64,000 nt of DNA from Ceratobasidium sp. AG-K (Eukaryota; Basidiomycota; Agaricomycetes; Cantharellales; Ceratobasidiaceae), in contig JAWNGF010000003.1 of NCBI GenBank assembly GCA_037039685.1, forward strand, positions 3,818,571-3,882,570, read 5' to 3'. The notes beneath the pieces are model-generated. The model ran no database searches. It saw nothing but the letters and a program-made list of their open reading frames with translations, and was not told where the DNA came from. Each line of letters begins with the position of its first letter. Within the stretch, counting starts at the first letter, position 1. This document shows positions 46,740 through 57,989 of this stretch, piece by piece. Made by a program: the position numbers and the translations under genes.

Positions 46740-47760
46740 TTATTGTCGGGTTTGGCTTTCCCAAGGGCTTCCTCTACCAGCACGATTTGTACGCCCTCTA
46801 CCACGCCCACCTCCCCGGTTCGGCTGCGCCGCCTCGCGCTCGGCACGAGTTTTCGTTTGCTTCCAGCGTTCGACGAGTACGTATGTATATGTGGAAGAAT
46901 AATGGTCGAGGAAAAATGGCATCTTGTCGGCGGAGGTATCAATCCGCCTGGGTCCAGCGTTGCCTTGCGGTCGTTGGGGGATAAGACTGCAAACAGAGAC
47001 AAGCTCGGACGTCGGAAAGATTTCAGATTTGCGTTCAGCATCAGGTCCATAAGTTGGAGCTGTAGTATACATCCCAGTGATGTTATCGGGGGTACCTGGA
47101 AACGGATCGAAAAGGTCGAGATAGGCAAGATGCCTTTGCTCGTGGGCTGCAAGAGACCCAGTGAGACGGAAGATTACTCGGACACGCCCCGGGCGGTAGC
47201 CTATGCCAGTGCATTTCTACATGAGCAAGCGTTCGGACTTCGAAAGCCAAGATACCTACGATGGAGGCCAATTGCGGTTTGGTCATGCTTGACGAGGACC
47301 ATAATGAACGAAGCTGGGCTCGTAGTCTTCCCATTTTGGTCATGTGATTCGGGAGCGGCACGTACTATGTGGCGCGGGGGTTCTATCCACGAGGAGAAAG
47401 GCAGCTTGCCTTGATGTAAAACGAGCCGGTGCCAGACATCGAACTTGGAATTGGGAGGAATGAGCGAATCCGGGTCATCATTTTCCGGTGTAATTCGATC
47501 CAGATGGGAGACCAGATCGGTACCATTTGGGATGGCCGATGTTCCTGTGGACATCGTCGGGACAGTCGATGATCGTGGACCTGGTCATATTCTGCCATGT
47601 GTTCTCGCCAACTTCTCGGCCCCAACCAGCTCCTCGGTGACGTCATGATTGCCGTTTGCGTTAAATTACCTTGCTTGCAAGGTCTTTCAAAGCCAAAATG
47701 AAAACGTCCGAAATGCCCCGATTTTATACTTATTGACTTTTGTTGATACCATCTTGTGCT
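46740..47760 (-). pseudogene. Plavaka-type (KDZ/CACTA-like) transposase C-terminal relic
   Basis: Minus-strand pieces in different frames match the C-terminal end of Plavaka transposases of agaricomycetes. They are SKFDVWHRLVLHQGKLPFSS, VRVIFRLTGSLAAHEQRHLA, DLFDPFPGTPDNITGMYTTA and MPFFLDHYSSTYTYVLVERW. An Arg/Gly-rich tail (GGGRGRGRTNRAGRG) and a stop follow. Frame changes near 47200 and 47600 and the missing catalytic part mark it as dead. The family assignment is from memory of conserved phrases. Confidence 0.55.
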
Positions 47761-47769
47761 TCCATTCTT

Positions 47770-49145
47770 TTGTGCGCCCAAAGTGGGAATCCAAGTTACG
47801 TGCCCGTCAACAAATCGAGTATTGAGGTCAGTGTGCGTAACCTTATGGCCATTTCGATAACGGATTCTGTCTATGGTTGTATTTTATTGCATGTACAAGT
47901 ATAGAGCCCCTTGTCTGACAAATAATTATTACCTGCGATGGGCATACGGAATCGTACTCGGGTGCTTGACTTCGTATACGCCAATTGTGCGAAGTCGACA
48001 TCCATTACAATTGTGATGTGTGTTGAGTGGTTTGATATGGCCCGTTTAGGTACCTTCATCATATACTATGCGTCAGCGGATTTTTCGCCATATTTTCTAC
48101 GCGTTTTGCGACTGAAGCGCTACGCATACACCCCTAATTAGATTTGCCGTTCCAAAAGCGGTTGCATATTTATCTCGCAAATGCCATTCAGTTTGGAGCT
48201 ACATATCAAGCGCATACAGATACGGGAGGATGCGAAGCATCCCCGGCGTCAACGCAGGGCCTTCCGGCGATATTTGGGGATTCTGAGATAGTTGTGAAAC
48301 GCTTGAAGATGGTTGCACTGTTTGTTTTAACAATACCGGCGGGGATCTGCTCGCTGAATAGATTTTCCGTCCTCATTCGGTTTTTGTCTGTATCGGATGT
48401 ATTGATTGGTTAGTTTATCTACATGACTTAGACTCCTCCTGCGAGTCTCCAGTGGATCTCATATAACCCTAAAGACGAGCGTTTAGTGTACGAATCGATT
48501 TTATTACCTGCGAAGACCCGTCAGGATTTCTGATCTAATGAGATTGAGTTATTGGTGACCTTTATTGTAGGTAAAGGTTCGGGCGGGGGGAATCATTACG
48601 CTCTCGGGAGTGCTGACTAAGCAAGGTCAGTGCCGCGCCGGCGGCGCTCATCGAGTTTCAAAATCATGCCTTCCACCCTCCAGACGTTCATAGTTGCGCT
48701 CGGCAATTCGTCGTTGCCTGAACATGTATTTAACCATCTGTGAGAAGTAGAATCCATCTACATATGGCTTTCCCTCACATCTTTGCAACTTCTTCTACGG
48801 CCTCTTTCCTGCATTCGGAAACGGCGGAGTTCGTGACGCGGAGAGGACATGACAAAGTCGAACCCACGTATCAGAAGAGGGTTACAGTGGATCATATCGC
48901 ATTTAATTACCTTCGATATCAGGGGTGCTCCCTGCACGACATTTGGCGTTGCCATCTCGCTGCTTGGCTCCTCACAACGCCAATCTTGGTTCACCCCGAT
49001 AAACTACCTCATCTTTATATGACCTTTGAATATAGGGACTAGTTGAATCAAGCACCAAGTTTTTAAGGGACAATTTATTCCACGTAGAGAACATCACGAC
49101 GGTTTGCACACATTGACTCCCCGTGGGTTGTTCTTACTATAAGCC
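47770..49145. other. Gene-free stretch
   Basis: No gene supported. Open frames (for example 48740-49042) have no recognisable content. Confidence 0.45.
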
Positions 49146-49751
49146 TCACAGGCTGTACTCAAACCACACATCGGTACCCTCGGTGAAACCCGCGCCTTCG
49201 GGGTGTTTATATCCACCCTTGCCTTTCAGTCCCTTCAAGCCTCCAGTCGCCGACTTCTCATCAATGGTCCAGTCCGCTTGAGCTGTGGTCACAAACGACC
49301 CATTTTCGACCATGAAAACGACCTCGCCCTCGGGACTTCCCCCGAACGAGCCCTTGAAATGACAGATCCCTGTCAACACGTCAATTAATGTGGCGGGATG
49401 AACAAGTAAGTCGAGTGCCTACCTGTATAGGACGAAGTAGGCATCCCAGGATGCGCTCCAGAGGTACTTGCACTATCCGGGTGGTAAACAAGGACATACT
49501 CCGCCACACCTTGAAGTCGCGCTCAGCAACGTGTCTCGAGCGGTAAACCAAGCTCACCAGTTCCAGTCAGATCGCCCGTAAACTTGCGCTCGGACTTGAC
49601 ACGCGTGATCTTGATCGCTGCGCCTTCCTCAGAGATGGTCTTTTCATCCCACGAGGTGGTGTTGTATTGCGCTTTCAGAGCTTTGCATAGGAGAGTCAGC
49701 GATGGTGGAATAGAGACTAGGACAGTGGTCGGACATACATTTGGTAGACAT
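49146..49751 (-). CDS. DUF3224 family protein, copy 2
   Basis: Paralogue of 40371-40973. ATG at 49751 (MSTK), then an intron and LKAQYNTTSWDEKTISEEGA, TRVKSERKFTGDLTGTG, VAEYVLVYHPDSASTSGA. The last exon GICHFKGSFGGSPEGEVVFM ... TGGLKGLKGKGG ends at 49146. It is in the same orientation as copy 1, about 8.8 kb away, with NACHT-WD40 copy 2 between them. Confidence 0.75.
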
Positions 49752-50250
49752 GTCACGCGTCAGGGTTGGTGAACGGATGAGGATACGCGTCTTGACGCGA
49801 GCTATTTATAACGGAGGGACTTCTGGCCACATGACTCGATGTTTGTCCCCCAAGGGCGCGACACACGTCTTACTGGCGGATTGCCTGACGCGCCGCGTGA
49901 TGTTCCTGGATCTTTGCGTGCCGGAAAGGACTCGGAGTCGAACGTGCCTGGCCAATCAGGTACTAGCCTAACGGAACCTCTCATCAATTATGCATAGGAC
50001 AGATCAGTGGGGACAAACCAATGACAAATCCCACTCACTATAGCGAAAACCGGAACAGGTACGGAGCGTTCTGGAACGGAGGTTTTACTCGGGTGGTGCG
50101 TAGGCTCCAGAGGATTTGCTCTTATCGCTGGCATTACAGGGTGATGATAAACTTAAATGTAGGACAAAGGGTCACGTGTCAAGCTGCATTCGGATGACCT
50201 TTATGCGGCGTCCTCGGAGATCCCATCACCACACTGTCATCCTCGGTGGG

Positions 50251-50535
50251 ATGCCCAAGTCAAAATATGAATGGAGCATCCATGCCCTTGTCGCTTGCGC
50301 GTGGGACATTGCACTTGCGTCTGCTTCTCCAGCAGCGACCCAATCGCCGACCATAAGTTCATCAACCTTCGCAAGCCCGATAGCTGGGGGTGCGCCCGCT
50401 GCGCTACCCACTCACACATCGTCTTATCGAGTACCGGAGGCGAATTCTACTAGCGTTATAGCGTGGGATAGACTCAAAGTCGCACTCAGTGCGCTGCGCA
50501 AAGCCTCTGCTATTTTCCCACCCCTTCGGTCCCAA
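50251..50535 (+). pseudogene. Truncated NACHT-WD40 N-terminal fragment
   Basis: The ATG at 50251 starts MPKSKYEWSIHALVACAWDI, and the fragment ends WDRLKVALSALRKASAIFPP. This matches exon 1 of the copy-2 NLR in order and length (MSKSKYGRGIHALVSRV ... WDSLKFALEALHKTSVIFPP). After FPPLRS the similarity stops and no NACHT follows on this strand. It is a 5' remnant of a third NLR gene. Confidence 0.65.
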
Positions 50536-50876
50536 TCATCACCTGTTCACAGTTTTGACCAGGGCATTTTAGTTATTTATATCATAATGGACTATATCAC
50601 AAGTAATCACCTTTGGTATCATGTTTTCTCCCTACGTGGCATTGAAGGGGTTCAAGATCACAAACAATAACACCGTAACTGACATAATTTAATTATCTGA
50701 CATCTTTTAGGCAAGGAAAGGTGCTTAGCACAAATGAAGCAAAATATACATCCAAATTTCGTCAGGTCCAGCAAGGATTAGAGTGCAGCGACATGGTTTC
50801 ATTGGTGAAATTTCTGCTTTTCTCGACTTATTATAATGTGAGGCGTTTGTCGGCCACTCGATGTTGTGTCACGCAG
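50536..50876. other. Intergenic
   Basis: Nothing recognised between the NLR fragment and the end of the TPR coding region. Confidence 0.45.
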
Positions 50877-52019
50877 CTACTCGATTTGATATATATGGTC
50901 TATGGTCTCGCGCCGTCGGCGGCTTTGGGCTGTTCTCCCTGAGCGGCTGCTCATGTATAATTCAGTCTCCAGCTCGAGCTTATTGTTTTCCCGCGTTTCG
51001 CCTTGGATTACTATTCCCAGTGTTGCAAGGGACTGCTTGGTCCATTGCATCTGCCAGTGGTGGTCTTCAGGTGCCTGTCTGTGGGTGGCCAGCAACTCAA
51101 CAAGCAACAACCCTGCATCCACTTGTCGACCCCGTTTATGGTATATTTTTGCTAGGTTCACTGTGTTTCGTCGTGTATCGGGGTGATCACCTCCCAGGAC
51201 TTGTTTCTGAGTGGCCACCACTTCAGCTAAGAGCGACTCCGTGTCTGTTAACCGGCCCTCTGCATCGTACACTTCTGCTAGATCCGCCATGTTCTGTAGC
51301 GTATTGGGGTGATTATCGCCGAGCACATTCCTCTGAGTGGCTACTACTTTAACCATCAGTAGCCTAGCTTCCACTAGTCGTCCTTGTTTGAAGTATGTCA
51401 TCGATAAGTTTGCCATGCTCCCTAACGTATCGGGATGGTTGTCTCCGAGTACTCGCCTCTGGACAGCCACCATTTCCACGAGCAACAGCTTCGCTTCGGC
51501 CAGTCGATCCTGTTTTGAGTATGACGCCAATAGGGGTTTCATGCTTTGGATCGTATTGGGATGGTCAACACCAAGTACCTGCTTCCGAGCAGCGAGTATT
51601 TTGACCAGCAGGTCAGTCTTCCCCAGTAGCTCATCGTTGCCAAAGGGCATCATTGCTAGAATAGAAGTGTTTTGTAGTGTGTCTAGGTGATTATTCCCTA
51701 GCACTCGCTTCTGGATAGCCAGCACCTCGACCATCATGGATCCCGCCTCCGCCATTTGACCTTGGTCGTTATACACTGCCGCTAGGTGTACCATGCCCTG
51801 TAGCGTATAAGGGTGGTTTGTTCCAAGTACCTGCTTTTGAGCAGCGACTACTTCGATCCCTAGCTCTGGGTTTCCCATGAGCTCGTCTTTGCCTAGACGA
51901 ATTGAAGCTAGACTCGCAAGACTCTGGAGTGTGCGGCAATGATTGGGTCCAAATAATCGCTTATGTGAAGCCAGCAGTTCGACCAACAGCGATCCTGCTG
52001 CTGTCGGTGAGCCGTGCTT
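50877..52019 (-). pseudogene. TPR array (kinesin-light-chain type), 5' end cut by transposon
   Basis: About 380 residues of tandem 42-residue TPR units with the signature VLGxNHPxTLxxMxxLAxxY, typical of the TPR_10/12 arrays that end fungal NLR or kinase fusion proteins. The minus-strand frame enters from the mariner terminus. The first host-derived residues are KHGSPTAAGSLLVELLASHK, directly at the TA target site (52020-52021). The residues before them come from the transposon end. The frame ends in ETIDHIYQIE at 50877. Without its upstream effector or NTPase domain it is probably non-functional in its former role. Confidence 0.7.
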
Positions 52020-52021
52020 TA

Positions 52022-52156
52022 TTGCGATTTGCAAAAGTACTTGCCAAGCGCCCACAAGAAAAATCGAAAATCGACCTCAGGACTAAAAGTCGCACTGCTC
52101 CGTCAGATCGCATAGAAGAAAGGCGATCTTGTGCTTTTTGGAGTCGCGTTGACCGT
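52022..52156 (+). repeat. Left terminal inverted repeat of mariner element
   Basis: Pairs with 56334-56468 without gaps. The outer 84 bp match except for two bases (first base and one CTCAGG/CTCGGG change). The next 16 bp differ, and the inner 35 bp match again except for four bases. The outer block begins TTGCGATTTGCAAAAG. Confidence 0.92.
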
Positions 52157-52350
52157 GCGCACAAGGTGGTACCATTTATGTGACGCCAATTGAGTACCAT
52201 TATTGGCGAGTCATGTGTTAGCTCCGTCCGGGTGATTAGACGTAAGAAAGCTTTCAAACGATACATATATAAGCAACGTACATGCAGAAAGACCCGCATC
52301 ACTACTAGACTACACTTCCACTCTTTTTTTACCCAAATTCCCGTCCGACC

Positions 52351-53567
52351 ATGCCCAACCGCACCTCAGACGATGTCCGGTGGATCATTGTGCACATGCA
52401 TCACATGCGGTGCCACTACTCGTTCATTGCGATGGCATTGAGAGTCTCGGAGCGAACCGTCCGCGAGATTCTCGGCCAATGGAGAGCAACGGGATCAGTC
52501 CAGACCGTTGCAGCGACTGGTGCGGTGATCGGACGCCCGAGAGCTCTCGACTTTGAAGCAGCGTCTGTGAGTGAAAATTGACTTACATGCAACGTTACGG
52601 TCGTTTGCTAAAATTGAATCATTCTAAGTATCTTCGTGAACGGGTTGCAAACTCGCCGACTGCTTACCTAGATGAGATCCAGGCAGATCTCTTTGAGACT
52701 CTTGGAGTTGATGTGCATGTATCAACTATTTCTCGGTCTTTGAAACATTATGGCATCACTCGTAAAAAGGTTTGTTTCGATATCACTGTAATACAATATC
52801 TGGTATCTTACTGGTGAGATTGTAGCTCACCCCGCAGGCTCGGGAGCGTTCAAAAGACCTCAGGGAGCAGTATCGCCTCATAACATCAAATATCGCCCCC
52901 GAATGCTTTGTTTGTGTCGATGAGAGTGGGATAGATAGCCGAACAACAAACCGAAGCATGGGTTATAGCCCTCAAGGCGAGCGTGCATCAGCTGATGTGA
53001 CCTTTGTACGTGGTGACCGGTGAGTCAGTCATTTTGAATATAAAAATGGATAGATAGCTTACCGAAGTTAGCTATTCAATTTTACCTGCTCTTTGTCTTG
53101 ATGGTGTTCTTGCCATGGACGTTGCTGATGGAGCCTTCACAGCAAAAACCTTTCGTGAATTCATCCAAAAGCTACTCACAAGGATGAACCCGTACCCACA
53201 GAAGAACTCCATAATTATCATGGACAACTGTCGCATCCACAAAGACCCCGAAACAATCGAGATGATTGCGGCTCAGTGAGTTGGCTGAGTATGCAATACT
53301 TCTCAATGTAGTGACACATTTCAATTTTTTCCTAGTGGCATGCACTATGTTTTCCTTCCCCCGTATTCTCCTGATTACAACCCCATTGAGCTTGCTTTTG
53401 CAAAGATCAAGAAGAGTATTGCTTGGGATGGAGATCGGGCTCGAATGGATATGGACAAACAAAGCAACGATGGGAAAGCAGCGGCTCTTTCTATGTTGTT
53501 CAAGCACGTTTACTTGATCACACCTGAGGATGCTCGGGGCTGGTTCCACCACTGTCATTACATCTGA
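52351..53567 (+). CDS. Tc1/mariner DDE transposase
   Basis: Cut-and-paste transposase. The ATG at 52351 gives MPNRTSDDVRWIIVHMHHMR, with a helix-turn-helix (YSFIAMALRVSERTVREIL) that binds the terminal repeats. After introns come YLDEIQADLFETLGVDVHVS and the catalytic domain: FVCVDESGIDSR (first Asp), IIIMDNCRIHKD (second Asp) and YSPDYNPIE (Glu). Once the intron near 53277-53336 is removed, 34 residues separate the second Asp from the Glu (DD34E). The last exon ends WFHHCHYI at 53567. All three catalytic residues are present and no break was seen, so it may be active. Confidence 0.88.
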
Positions 53568-53621
53568 CCTGTACTATTAGAATAGATAACATTTCCGCCT
53601 GTCATCTGGCATTGGTCGAGA

Positions 53622-55986
53622 TCAGTCCTGGTTACTATCCCGCTCAAACCTCTCCGAGTCACTTGGCAACGGAACTCCGAGTCCAGTCACACCACCCATT
53701 CCACCCATTCCACCCATCCCTCCCATTCCACCCATTCCACCCATTCCACCCATTCCACCCATCTGGACCATTGGGAATCCGCCAATGGGAGCAAATGGGA
53801 TGTTCCCGTATCCCGAAAACATGGATGACGGGCCACCCATACCCATGCCCATACCCATGCCCATGTTCATCGGCTGTGAGGTTCCATAGAGAAAAACTGG
53901 TGGCTGAGTAATCTGCGAGCCAAATGGCTGCAACATACCGGGTGGAAAACTGAGGCCCGATGCCATATTAGCAAGACCCGGGGCAAAGGTACCCGTTCCA
54001 GGGAGGTCGGTATCACCAACACTCCCAGTGGGGCCTCCGAGCGATGTGGTGATTGACTTCACAATAGGAGCCCCAGTCGAGCCACCTGAAGTGCGTGCCA
54101 GCACTTTTCCTTGATCTTCATCGGCATCGGGACCGCTGTCTTGTGCCTTGCAAGGTTTTGGCTGTGCATCATTCAAGAGGTTGAGCACAGCAGCAGGGGG
54201 GTTTGGCGTGTAGATTGACGCGAAATTCCTGACCTACCAGTCCAAAACGTGAGCAGGTTTTTTGGCCAAGGTGATATTCAAACGTACCACGAGTGAGGCC
54301 CAATGATCTGAGGCTTTATCTGGTAACGGGACATGTACGGGTCCTTTACCAGGCTGGTTGATAACCGCACAATTCATGTTACACGTCTTGCATTTTCGAT
54401 TCTTGATGTACTGTTGATACCGAAGGAGTTTTGCATTTCCATCTTCTTTTGTTGCACCGGTGATCATCTGAGAGTGGAAGAGGTCAGTAACCATGGTGGT
54501 AAACATACAACCAACGAGTAACACCGTGACACACCTTTGACGTCTCTTGTTTACCGCCCCCACCTGCCTTTGTCGATGCTAACTCAAGAATTTCAACAAC
54601 GTACATGTCAAGCTTGCTTTTGGTTTTGGCTAACTGCTCCATCGCGGTTTTCCCAGTCTTCCCAGTGAGCAGCTCAATTTCACGGATGTACCCATCAAAC
54701 GCCTTCCGAACCTCAATCTTGAGCTCGGAGAACTGATCTTCGGTTCGTAGATGGCGTGCTGAATCGGATTTCTTCAGTCCAGGCAACTTGAAGGCAAGCT
54801 GGAGGTCGATAGGCGACATGTGCAAAATTTCGGACACTTTGCAGCAAAGAACATCGAAATCGGCAGCAAACGGGAGGCGAATGATGTCCTGAGCGCCATT
54901 ATTCTCAACGGCGAAGGCAATCTCTTTCACCTTGCGCTTTTTGGCTGTAAGTACGTCATAATAAGTTCGAGTCCATCAATACTGTGAGGAAAATCTTACT
55001 TGTGTCTTCTTTACGCCCCTTGCCCTTTCCCGATCCACCAGCATCATCAGGCGACTCGGAGTCCTGGTCAGACTCAGGCTCCAGCTCGTCCTCACCTGAG
55101 CCCGGTTCGGAATTGGACTCGACTGCAGGCTTGGGTTGGGCCACAAATGGGGGAGCCATCGGCTTGATCTTGATCGTCCGCTTCAACACCTGGATTGCTG
55201 GTTTCCGTTCGGTTTTACCTTTGGGCTTGGACTTCGGGGGCGATTTGGCCTTTGGTTGTGCCTTCGTCTTTGCCTTTGGGTGTGCCTTTGATCCGGCCAC
55301 ATCCTTTGGTTTAGCAACAGGCTTGGGCTTGGTTACCGGCGTGGCAGGCGCCTCGACAGGCTTGTTGCGGGCCCGGGTGGAACTTCGGGTTGCCCTTTTT
55401 GTGCCTAAGTCAATGTCGGTGAGTCAATATTGACATCGAGCATGAGGAAAACTAAGACGTACGAGGTTCAACCGCTGATTCGTCACCGCTCGCCGTACCA
55501 GCCTCTTCCTTTGGCTCGGGTTCTTCCTCCAGTGCCTGCTCCCTGGCCGCCACCTGGAGCATCTTGCTCGGCAAGGTTGGGACGAAATGAATACACCCAG
55601 TGTTTTGACGAAGGACGAGTGCAAGCGAACTGGAGGGGATATCCGAGTCCAGGACCTCCGAGTGATTGCTAGCAAGTTCGTCATCCTCGTCAGCAGCACT
55701 ACCGGGTGGGAATTTGGCTGGGGGGAAGAAGAACAAGCCCTCTGTAGCAGTGTGAGCAGGTCTAAAAAGTTTTGTAGTAAATACACTCACCTTCGTCCAC
55801 ATAATCGTCGTTCTTCGGGACGACATAGACGTCGGACTCCGAATCCAAGTTGGCAAATGAATCTGGCGCCTGCGCAGAAACAATTGTCGCGCCTGGAAGG
55901 CTTGAGGTCGAGAGAGCCCGCACACGTTTCCGAGTTGGTGACCCGCTCTTGTTAGCTTTGGAGCTGAGACGTTTACGGCCGGCCAT
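53622..55986 (-). CDS. Transposon-borne gene of unknown function
   Basis: About 600 residues in six exons. Exon 1 (55986-55791) starts MAGRKRLSSKANKSGSPTRK with nuclear-localisation-like basic clusters. Exon 2 holds FFFPPAKFPPGSAADEDDEL. Exon 3 is a Lys/Pro-rich linker (KAKTKAQPKAKSPPKSKPKG). Exon 4 (to about 54540) has a compact segment, IIRLPFAADFDVLCCKVSEI, then LQLAFKLPGLKKSDSARHLR. Exon 5 carries a Cys cluster KCKTCNMNC and HVPLPDKASDHWASLV. Exon 6 begins FASIYTPNPPAAVLNLL and ends in a Met/Gly repeat. The frames open exactly between good splice sites, arguing for a maintained gene. No known domain was recognised. It is tail-to-tail with the transposase. Confidence 0.7.
53690..53765. repeat. 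9-bp minisatellite (GMG-repeat coding)
   Basis: Tandem copies of CCACCCATT, encoding the repeated Met-Gly-Gly unit on the minus strand near the C-terminus of the transposon-borne gene. Likely length-variable between copies. Confidence 0.85.
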
Positions 55987-56333
55987 CAGGGTGAGTCAAA
56001 GTCAAAAAGTATTGATTTGTTGGAGGTGTACTAAAATGCTTGGAGTGCAGCTTGTGGTGCTCCAACATCGAGCACATTCCCGGGTTTTTATAGGTTACAG
56101 TCGCCCGCTGCACCCGAAATCGCACCCCCTCCCGCTCCCCTTGCAACGCGACTGAATGCTTGAGGTACGAACAGTGATGCCCTATATATCTCTTCAATTT
56201 TTGGCGCTCACCTAGTCTATTTCCTGCAAGGTGCCGGGCATGTCGCTCTTGCAACTGGTGGCCTGGACCGCCTTTCCCCCTTGATGTAACGTAGATAATA
56301 AATCCATATATTTACATACATGATCAGGAAGGT

Positions 56334-56468
56334 ACGGTCAACGCGACTCCAACAAGCCTAAGATCGCCATTCAACTGCATGAAATGACGGAGCAGTGCGA
56401 CTTTTAGTCCCGAGGTCGATTTTCGATTTTTCTTGTGGGCGCTTGGCAAGTACTTTTGCAAATCGCAG
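56334..56468 (-). repeat. Right terminal inverted repeat of mariner element
   Basis: Reverse complement of 52022-52156, with the same three-part pattern of match, 16-bp divergent block and match. The flanking TA is at 56469-56470. Confidence 0.92.
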
Positions 56469-57253
56469 TAAGCGTAAGATCCCTGAGCTGGGAATTTCCA
56501 AAATCGGCAATCATAGCAGTTCCGTTCCGGGAGACCATAACGTTTGCCTAGATAATAGTGGTGAGAAATAATTACATGTCAGATGTTTGAGAAAGTGGTA
56601 GAATTTGCTAAACCCACCGCTTTCAGGTCACCATGAACCTAAATGTTTGGTTGTGTGAGTTGGGTGTCCTTTGACCATGCTCATGAATGTACTCGCCATA
56701 TTTTTTTTGTGAATGTACAATAACCCCGTGCAGATGTCGATACACTTTGAATTCTCAGTATAAGGACTGAACTATATCTCGTCCTGACCTACAAGATTAA
56801 TCCGGTCTGCACTTGGGTTGGCATTTATATACGATATAAGGCTCCCGTTGTCCATCCACTCAGATATCATCGACATATGCCCTTGGAACATGGCAAGACC
56901 CATCAAGGGAAGTATATTAGGATGATCCAACTTTGACCAGTAATAAAGTTCTCTTGCTGCACGCTATGCACAGGTGTGAGACACTGACACAACCTGATCA
57001 TGTTCACGTAGCCTATTTAACTGACCTTGAGGACTTTCTCCTTGTCATTGTCTCCTCCCCGATTTTCGTAGAGCCTCAATGATTTGATAGCTACCCTAGT
57101 GCCACCACTGATAGCTCCCTGGTACACATCGCAAAACCCTCCTCCAGCAAGTGGGAGGTTGCTACATGTAGCCAAATCTATCCATGGTGTAAGGTCCGAG
57201 CAGCCCCGCTGTGCTAGGGCTGCAATAATATCTTTCACCAACTGTGCGAACAA
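56469..57253 (-). pseudogene. TKL-type kinase N-terminal half, truncated at the transposon
   Basis: Minus-strand exons give a kinase up to the activation segment. The glycine loop is AGGGFCDVYQGA and the lysine motif RVAIKSLRL. After an intron come RAARELYYWSKLDHPNILPL and SEWMDNGSLISYI. Then VHGDLKA, split by an intron from ANVMVSRNGTAMIADFGNSQ, and finally RDLTL at the mariner insertion site. The HGDLKxxN and DFG motifs are intact. The rest of the activation loop and the C-lobe are absent next to the element. Around 56700 a run of eight A's appears to shift frame. 57253 is the first in-frame Met; the real start is probably upstream. Confidence 0.7.
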
Positions 57254-57989
57254 TAGTTAGCGTCGTGAGCACAAGCTAGAAGTATGAGCTATGTCAAAGC
57301 ATTTTCCCACTTACTGATGTACTGCTAATGAGAGTCTGGCCGCCGTTGGGGGGGAAATCCTTCTCCATTGTTCAGCGATAGGTTTCCTCCAGCTGTGAGA
57401 CGCCCCAGTAGGCAAGTTATCAAAACTTGCTTGATCAGAGCGTATAGGCAATGTGAGCAGGGGGTGATCCGAGCGCCGGAGGCTAATGATGTGCTCCGTC
57501 CTGTTGGAAGGCAGTGTATACACGTGGCTTTGGCTCATTCCTAGGTTTGCACCGCTAAGGCGAGATCTTTGTGACGTACAGAACCAGAAGAAATGTATAT
57601 CACATATACCTATAACTAGCAAAACGTCATCTCCGATGGCATGACACCTTGCTTGCATAGATCCGTACATATCATTCCACAACCCTCTTATTAGCAAACA
57701 ATCCCAGCGGCGGTCACGATCATCTACGTTCCCATGTGTGTCAGCTCAATTTATACATGTGTAAAATTAGACGCTGGTGGCCTTGAATACACTCAATCCG
57801 AAACTTCATTCAAGCACTTTCCGTCAAAGTGTGCTGCTGATTTAAGACATTGATAAATGTTAACATATGAGTTATACGGGCGACTTGCTTTCAGTTCAAT
57901 ATAGGACTCGCTTAGTCGAGGCTAGATCGACCAATTGTCACTTACGACTAAGATTACCGGGCATTCCAGTATCAGGATTGTTACCAAGA
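57254..57989. other. Upstream of kinase fragment; unassigned
   Basis: May contain the kinase 5' exon and promoter. Minus-strand frame 57697-57311 is open but has no recognisable content. Confidence 0.35.

Larger units (their letters stand above)
52022..56468 (+). mobile_element. Tc1/mariner DD34E transposon with a second gene
   Basis: A 4447-bp element with 135-bp terminal inverted repeats, flanked on both sides by TA (52020-52021 and 56469-56470), the usual Tc1/mariner target duplication. It encodes a transposase rightward (52351-53567) and an unrelated multi-exon gene leftward (53622-55986). The two stops are about 55 bp apart. 55987-56333 is the upstream region of the second gene. Typical Tc1/mariner elements are 1.2-2.5 kb with one gene, so this one is unusually large. 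Confidence 0.9.
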
